Source of the DNA: Myxococcales bacterium
GTDB lineage: Bacteria; Myxococcota_A; Bradymonadia; UBA7976; UBA1532
DNA: 64,000 nt
Reading direction: 5' to 3'
Assembly: GCA_020633465.1 (NCBI GenBank)
Contig: JACKDN010000012.1
Span: 124,001 to 188,000, forward strand
A program made the translations under genes and the position numbers. Below, piece by piece: positions 60,988 through 64,000 of this stretch (its first letter is position 1; the number at the start of each line of letters is the position of its first letter). A model generated the notes under the pieces. It was not told the origin of the DNA and searched no databases. It saw only the letters and a list, made by a program, of their open reading frames with translations.

Positions 60988-62475
60988 TCAGGTCATGTTG
61001 ATCAGGATCGTCTTCGAGTGGGTGAAGTGATCCAGCATGGCGCCGAGTGACGCCTCCTTGCCCAGGCCCGACTGGCCGAAGCCGCCGTAGGGCAGCATGG
61101 GCTGCACCACCAGGTTCTGGTTCACCTGCACGAAGCCCGCGTGGATGCGGTGCACGGCGTCCATCGCGGTGCGCAGGTCGCGCGTCCAGATGGTGCCGGC
61201 CAGGGCGTAGTCGCAGGCGTTCGCCAGCTCGATGGCCTCTTCGTAGGTGTCGAAGGCGATGACGCAGGTGACCGGGCCGAAGATCTCCTCCTGGCACAGC
61301 TGGTGGTCGTTCGACAGGCCGGTGAAGATGACCGGCTGCACGAACAGGCCGTCCTTCAGCGCCGGATCGCTGGGCAGCGCGCTGCAGGTGTGGGCCGTGG
61401 CGCCGGGCGCGGCGCGGCCGATCTCGAGGTAGCGCTGCACCGTCGCGAACTGGCCGGGCGAGACGATCGTGCCGATGTCGGTGGCCTCGTCGAGCGGATC
61501 GCCCATCACCATCGCGTTCACCTTCGCCTTCAGGCGCTCGACGAAGGCGTCGTGGATGCCGCGCTGCACCAGCATGCGGCTGGCGGCGGTGCAGCTCTGC
61601 CCCTGGCGGGTGAAGCGCATGCCGCCGATGGCGCCGTCGACCGCGCGGTCCAGATCGGCGTCCTCCATCACGATCATCGGGCTCTTGCCGCCCAACTCCA
61701 GCGTCACGGGCGCCAGCTTCTCGGCGGCCGCTCGGTAGATGATGCGGCCGGTCTCGACGCTGCCGGTGAAGCTGATCTTGGCCACGTCGGGGTGGGCGGT
61801 CAGCGGGCCGCCGCACTCGGGGCCCATGCCCGAGATCAGGTTGAAGACGCCCTTCGGCAGCACCTCCTGCAGCAGCTGGGCGACGCGCAGCACGCCGAAC
61901 GGGGCCTCCTCGGCCGACTTCACGACCACGCTGTTGCCGGCCACCAGCGCGGGCGCGATCTTCAGCGCCATCAGCAGCAGCGGCGCGTTCCAGGGCAGGA
62001 TGGCCGCGACGACGCCGACCGGCTCGCGCACGGTCATCGTCAGCATGTCGGGGTTGAAGGGGATGGTCTCGCCCTTCAGCTCGCTGGCCAGGCCCCCGAA
62101 GTAGACGAAGGTGTCGGCCAGCACCGACGCCTCGACGCGGCTCTCGGTGCGCAGCGCCTTGCCTGTCTCGAGGGCGGTCAGCCGGCCCAGCTCCTCGACG
62201 TGCGCCGCCAGGCGCGCCCCGCAGGCCGCGACGATCTTGCCGCGGTCGCGCGCCTTCATCCGTCCCCAGGCCACCTGCGCCGCCTTCGCCGCCCGCACCG
62301 CGCGGTCGACGTCCTGCGCGTCGCCCGCCGCCGCGTGCCCGATCACCTTGCCCGTCGCGGGGTTGAACACCTCGAACGTGGCGCCGGCGTGGTTCGGCGA
62401 GAAGGCGCCGTCGATCAGGTGCTTGCCGCTCAGCTCGGCGGCCAGCGCGAAGGGGTCGGTGATGGGCTCGATCAT
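60988..62475 (-). CDS. Aldehyde dehydrogenase (NAD(P)+-dependent)
   Basis: 495 residues from the ATG at 62475 with AGGAGG upstream. Catalytic Cys lies in GQSCTAASRML and the general base Glu in TLELGGKSPMIV. The cofactor loop is ISFTGSVETGRII, and PWNAPLLLMALKIAPALVAGN is the usual active-site entry. It oxidises aldehydes to acids in the cytoplasm; the substrate (betaine, coniferyl or other) is not readable. Upstream in-frame extension to 63480 is a shadow of the YceI gene. It is not in an operon with its neighbours. Confidence 0.95.
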   Translation of the reverse strand: MIEPITDPFALAAELSGKHLIDGAFSPNHAGATFEVFNPATGKVIGHAAAGDAQDVDRAVRAAKAAQVAWGRMKARDRGKIVAACGARLAAHVEELGRLTALETGKALRTESRVEASVLADTFVYFGGLASELKGETIPFNPDMLTMTVREPVGVVAAILPWNAPLLLMALKIAPALVAGNSVVVKSAEEAPFGVLRVAQLLQEVLPKGVFNLISGMGPECGGPLTAHPDVAKISFTGSVETGRIIYRAAAEKLAPVTLELGGKSPMIVMEDADLDRAVDGAIGGMRFTRQGQSCTAASRMLVQRGIHDAFVERLKAKVNAMVMGDPLDEATDIGTIVSPGQFATVQRYLEIGRAAPGATAHTCSALPSDPALKDGLFVQPVIFTGLSNDHQLCQEEIFGPVTCVIAFDTYEEAIELANACDYALAGTIWTRDLRTAMDAVHRIHAGFVQVNQNLVVQPMLPYGGFGQSGLGKEASLGAMLDHFTHSKTILINMT

Positions 62476-62598
62476 GGCGTCCTCCTGGCTGCGGGGCGCC
62501 ATTCTGGGCCGGTGGGCGGCGCCTGACAACCACCGCCGCGGGCACTTTCCGCGAAAAACGGCGGCGCCCGGGCCGTCCCCCCAGTCGAGGAGGCCGCG

Positions 62599-62820
62599 GT
62601 GAACAGCAACCCCCGAATCGACCCCAGCCGCACGCTGGCGCACCTGACGCCGCGGCCCGGTCAGCGCGCGGCGCTGGCCGACGAGGTCGCCCGGCAGAGC
62701 CCCACCGCGCCCCCGCGGCCGGCCGCCGACGCGCCCTCGCTGCCCGTCGCGGTGGGCTTCGTCGTCGGGCTGCTGAGCCTCGCCGGCGCCCTCGCCTGGA
62801 CGGTCGCCCCCATCCTCTGA
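62599..62820 (+). CDS. Small single-pass membrane protein
   Basis: 73 residues from a GTG at 62599 with GAGGAGG seven nt upstream. The first 45 residues are polar, with Pro/Ala at PTAPPRPAADAP. The C-terminus is one hydrophobic helix LPVAVGFVVGLLSLAGALAW, so it is a tail-anchored protein. Function unknown. It lies 57 nt before the YceI gene and probably shares its transcript. Confidence 0.7.
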   Translation: MNSNPRIDPSRTLAHLTPRPGQRAALADEVARQSPTAPPRPAADAPSLPVAVGFVVGLLSLAGALAWTVAPIL

Positions 62821-62877
62821 CCGCGACCGCCCCGTCGGCGCAGACATCTGCCTCCGAACGCTCGCTCCGGAGGTCCC

Positions 62878-63504
62878 ATGCACCGGCTCATCGCCCTCGC
62901 CATCCTGCTGCCCACCGCCGCGGCGGCCGCGCCCACCCGCTACCTGGTCGACGCCGCGCAGAGCACCGTCGACGTGCGCCTGTTCAAGGACGGCGTCGCG
63001 TCGGGCCTGGCCCACGACCACGCGATGCGCGCCCGCGACGTGAAGGGCGAGGTGGTGTTCGACCCCACCGCGGCCAACGCGCTCAGCATGAAGATCGTCG
63101 TGGCCGCGGCCTCGATCGAGGCCGATCCGCCCGAGGCGCGAAAGGCCTACGGGCTCGAGCCGCTGGACGACGACGACCGGCAGGAGATCGCCGAGCACAT
63201 GCGCGCCGACGATCAGCTGGCGGTGCGCAAGTACCCGCTGATCGTGTTCGAGTCGACGGCCATCCGGCGGCTGACCGACAGCGACTACCGGGTGGAGGGC
63301 AAGCTGACGCTGCACGGCGTCACGCGCGCGGTGCGGCTGGACGCCAAGGTGACGATCACGCCCGAGCGCTTCGACGGCCGGGGCACGCTGCGGCTGAAGC
63401 AGAGCGACTTCGGTATCACGCCGTACAGCGCGGCGCTGGGGGCGGTGAAGAACAAGGATGGGGTGCAGCTGGTGCTGCACCTGGTGGCGGCCGCGGGGAA
63501 GTAG
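62878..63504 (+). CDS. YceI-family secreted lipid-binding protein
   Basis: 208 residues. Signal peptide HRLIALAILLPTAAAAA, then the lipocalin-like YceI barrel: YLVDAAQSTVDVRLFKDGVA, GLAHDHAMRARDVKGEVVFD, YPLIVFESTAIRRLTD, KLTLHGVTRAVRLDAKV and LKQSDFGITPYSAALGAVKN. Family members bind isoprenoids or amides in the periplasm and are often co-expressed with cytochromes. CGGAGG precedes the ATG. No cytochrome neighbour is present here. Confidence 0.93.
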   Translation: MHRLIALAILLPTAAAAAPTRYLVDAAQSTVDVRLFKDGVASGLAHDHAMRARDVKGEVVFDPTAANALSMKIVVAAASIEADPPEARKAYGLEPLDDDDRQEIAEHMRADDQLAVRKYPLIVFESTAIRRLTDSDYRVEGKLTLHGVTRAVRLDAKVTITPERFDGRGTLRLKQSDFGITPYSAALGAVKNKDGVQLVLHLVAAAGK

Positions 63505-63597
63505 GGCGGGGCGCGCTGGGGTCGAGTGGCAAAAGTGTAAGAAGTGGGCTGGTTCGTTCGCTTGTGTGGCACGACCCCCGTGGCTTGGCCGGGTCGG

Positions 63598-64000
63598 CTA
63601 CGACGACGACGACGGCTCGGGGGGGCCGAAGACCCGCGTCAGCTCGGCGGGGTCGGTGAGGGAGGCGGCGCGGGCGCGCAGGGTGGGGGTCGCGGGGTCG
63701 GTCAGGGCGCGGGCGTCGGGGCCGGCGCGGTGCAGGGCGGCGCGCAGGGCGTCGGTCATGGGTTGCAGGACGCCGACGGCGACGCGGCCGCGGTAGCCGG
63801 TGTGCTGGCAGGCGGCGCAGCCGTCGGCGCAGGCGCAGCGGCGGCGGACGAGGCGCTGGGCCAGGACGCCGGCGACGGCGGTGCCGATCAGGCCGGGATC
63901 GGCGCCGCGCTCGAGCAGGCGGGCGAGGGCCTCGGCGGGCGTGCCGGCGTGCACGGTGCTCAGCACGCGGTGGCCGGTCAGGCCGGCGCGCAGCATCACC
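63598..64000 (-). CDS. GspE/PilB-type secretion or pilus ATPase, C-terminal part
   Basis: The gene enters from beyond the right edge. Visible are MLRAGLTGHRVLSTVHAGTP, the conserved A/TGHLVxSTLHT block that follows Walker B, ALARLLERGADPGLIGTAVA, VLAQRLVRRRC and a four-Cys zinc element CACADGCAACQHTGYRGR. These are standard for type II secretion GspE or type IV pilus PilB ATPases. The N1 and Walker A parts lie outside. The end of the protein is a short Ala/Arg/Pro-rich tail with PEPSSSS. Confidence 0.9.
   Translation of the reverse strand, partial: VMLRAGLTGHRVLSTVHAGTPAEALARLLERGADPGLIGTAVAGVLAQRLVRRRCACADGCAACQHTGYRGRVAVGVLQPMTDALRAALHRAGPDARALTDPATPTLRARAASLTDPAELTRVFGPPEPSSSS

Overview
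The window is very GC-rich and gene-dense, and it reads like a chromosome segment of a Myxococcota-type (former deltaproteobacterial) bacterium. This is inferred from style and not from a marker gene. About ten secreted lipoproteins share a lipobox Cys followed by a long Asp/Ala/Pro linker (DAAPDAA, DPDAAV) or a Gly-rich one. MopE-type CxGxDxDCDG motifs, golvesin-like repeats, a lipoprotein serpin and a two-Ku NHEJ operon fit the same picture. No rRNA, tRNA, CRISPR array, IS element or prophage was seen. Several annotated starts are GTG or TTG, chosen from Shine-Dalgarno spacing or short overlaps.

Layout. 1-3.0 kb: thioredoxin fragment, PIN/RHH toxin-antitoxin pair, acetyl-CoA synthetase. 3.5-10 kb: serpin lipoprotein, a 1320-residue beta-helix lipoprotein and an unrecognised secreted protein. 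10.1-13.6 kb: class II fumarase, then a glyoxalase-fold (VOC) protein divergent from a TetR regulator. 13.7-18.0 kb: a nitric-oxide response locus, with norR divergent from a sigma-54-type promoter that leads into a RIC (YtfE) iron-centre repair protein, a cupin, a DUF488 protein, a CopD-like membrane protein and a hemerythrin. 18.1-22.3 kb: trpS, infA and a large protein joining two Clp-type AAA+ domains to a release-factor-like domain that keeps a GGQ motif. 22.3-27.7 kb: hexanucleotide repeat arrays, an M48 peptidase operon and an S33-type peptidase lipoprotein. 27.7-29.8 kb: a small accessory patch with an orphan Imm26-like gene, a truncated gene and a HipB-like HTH gene. 29.9-36.3 kb: four lipoproteins, one built of four copies of an unrecognised ~105-residue unit. 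36.4-38.4 kb: a DUF4188 protein, a second TetR and a second VOC protein. 38.5-44.5 kb: zinc-ribbon protein, Ku, Ku, LigD, with a DUF1206 protein, PAP2 phosphatase and lipoprotein upstream on the same strand. 44.8-49.9 kb: beta-propeller/phosphoesterase lipoprotein, then an amidohydrolase-TetR operon with an operator on its promoter. 49.9-60.9 kb: two large surface proteins in an operon, an unrecognised protein, a GNAT-UPF0462 fusion, a flippase-methyltransferase pair and a frameshifted lipoprotein. 61.0-64 kb: aldehyde dehydrogenase, small membrane protein, YceI protein and the C-terminus of a GspE/PilB ATPase.

The strongest candidates for something undescribed are the Clp-release-factor fusion (19551-22310), the 6-3-6 operator shared by two unlinked TetR/VOC modules, and the modular intergenic hexanucleotide arrays.
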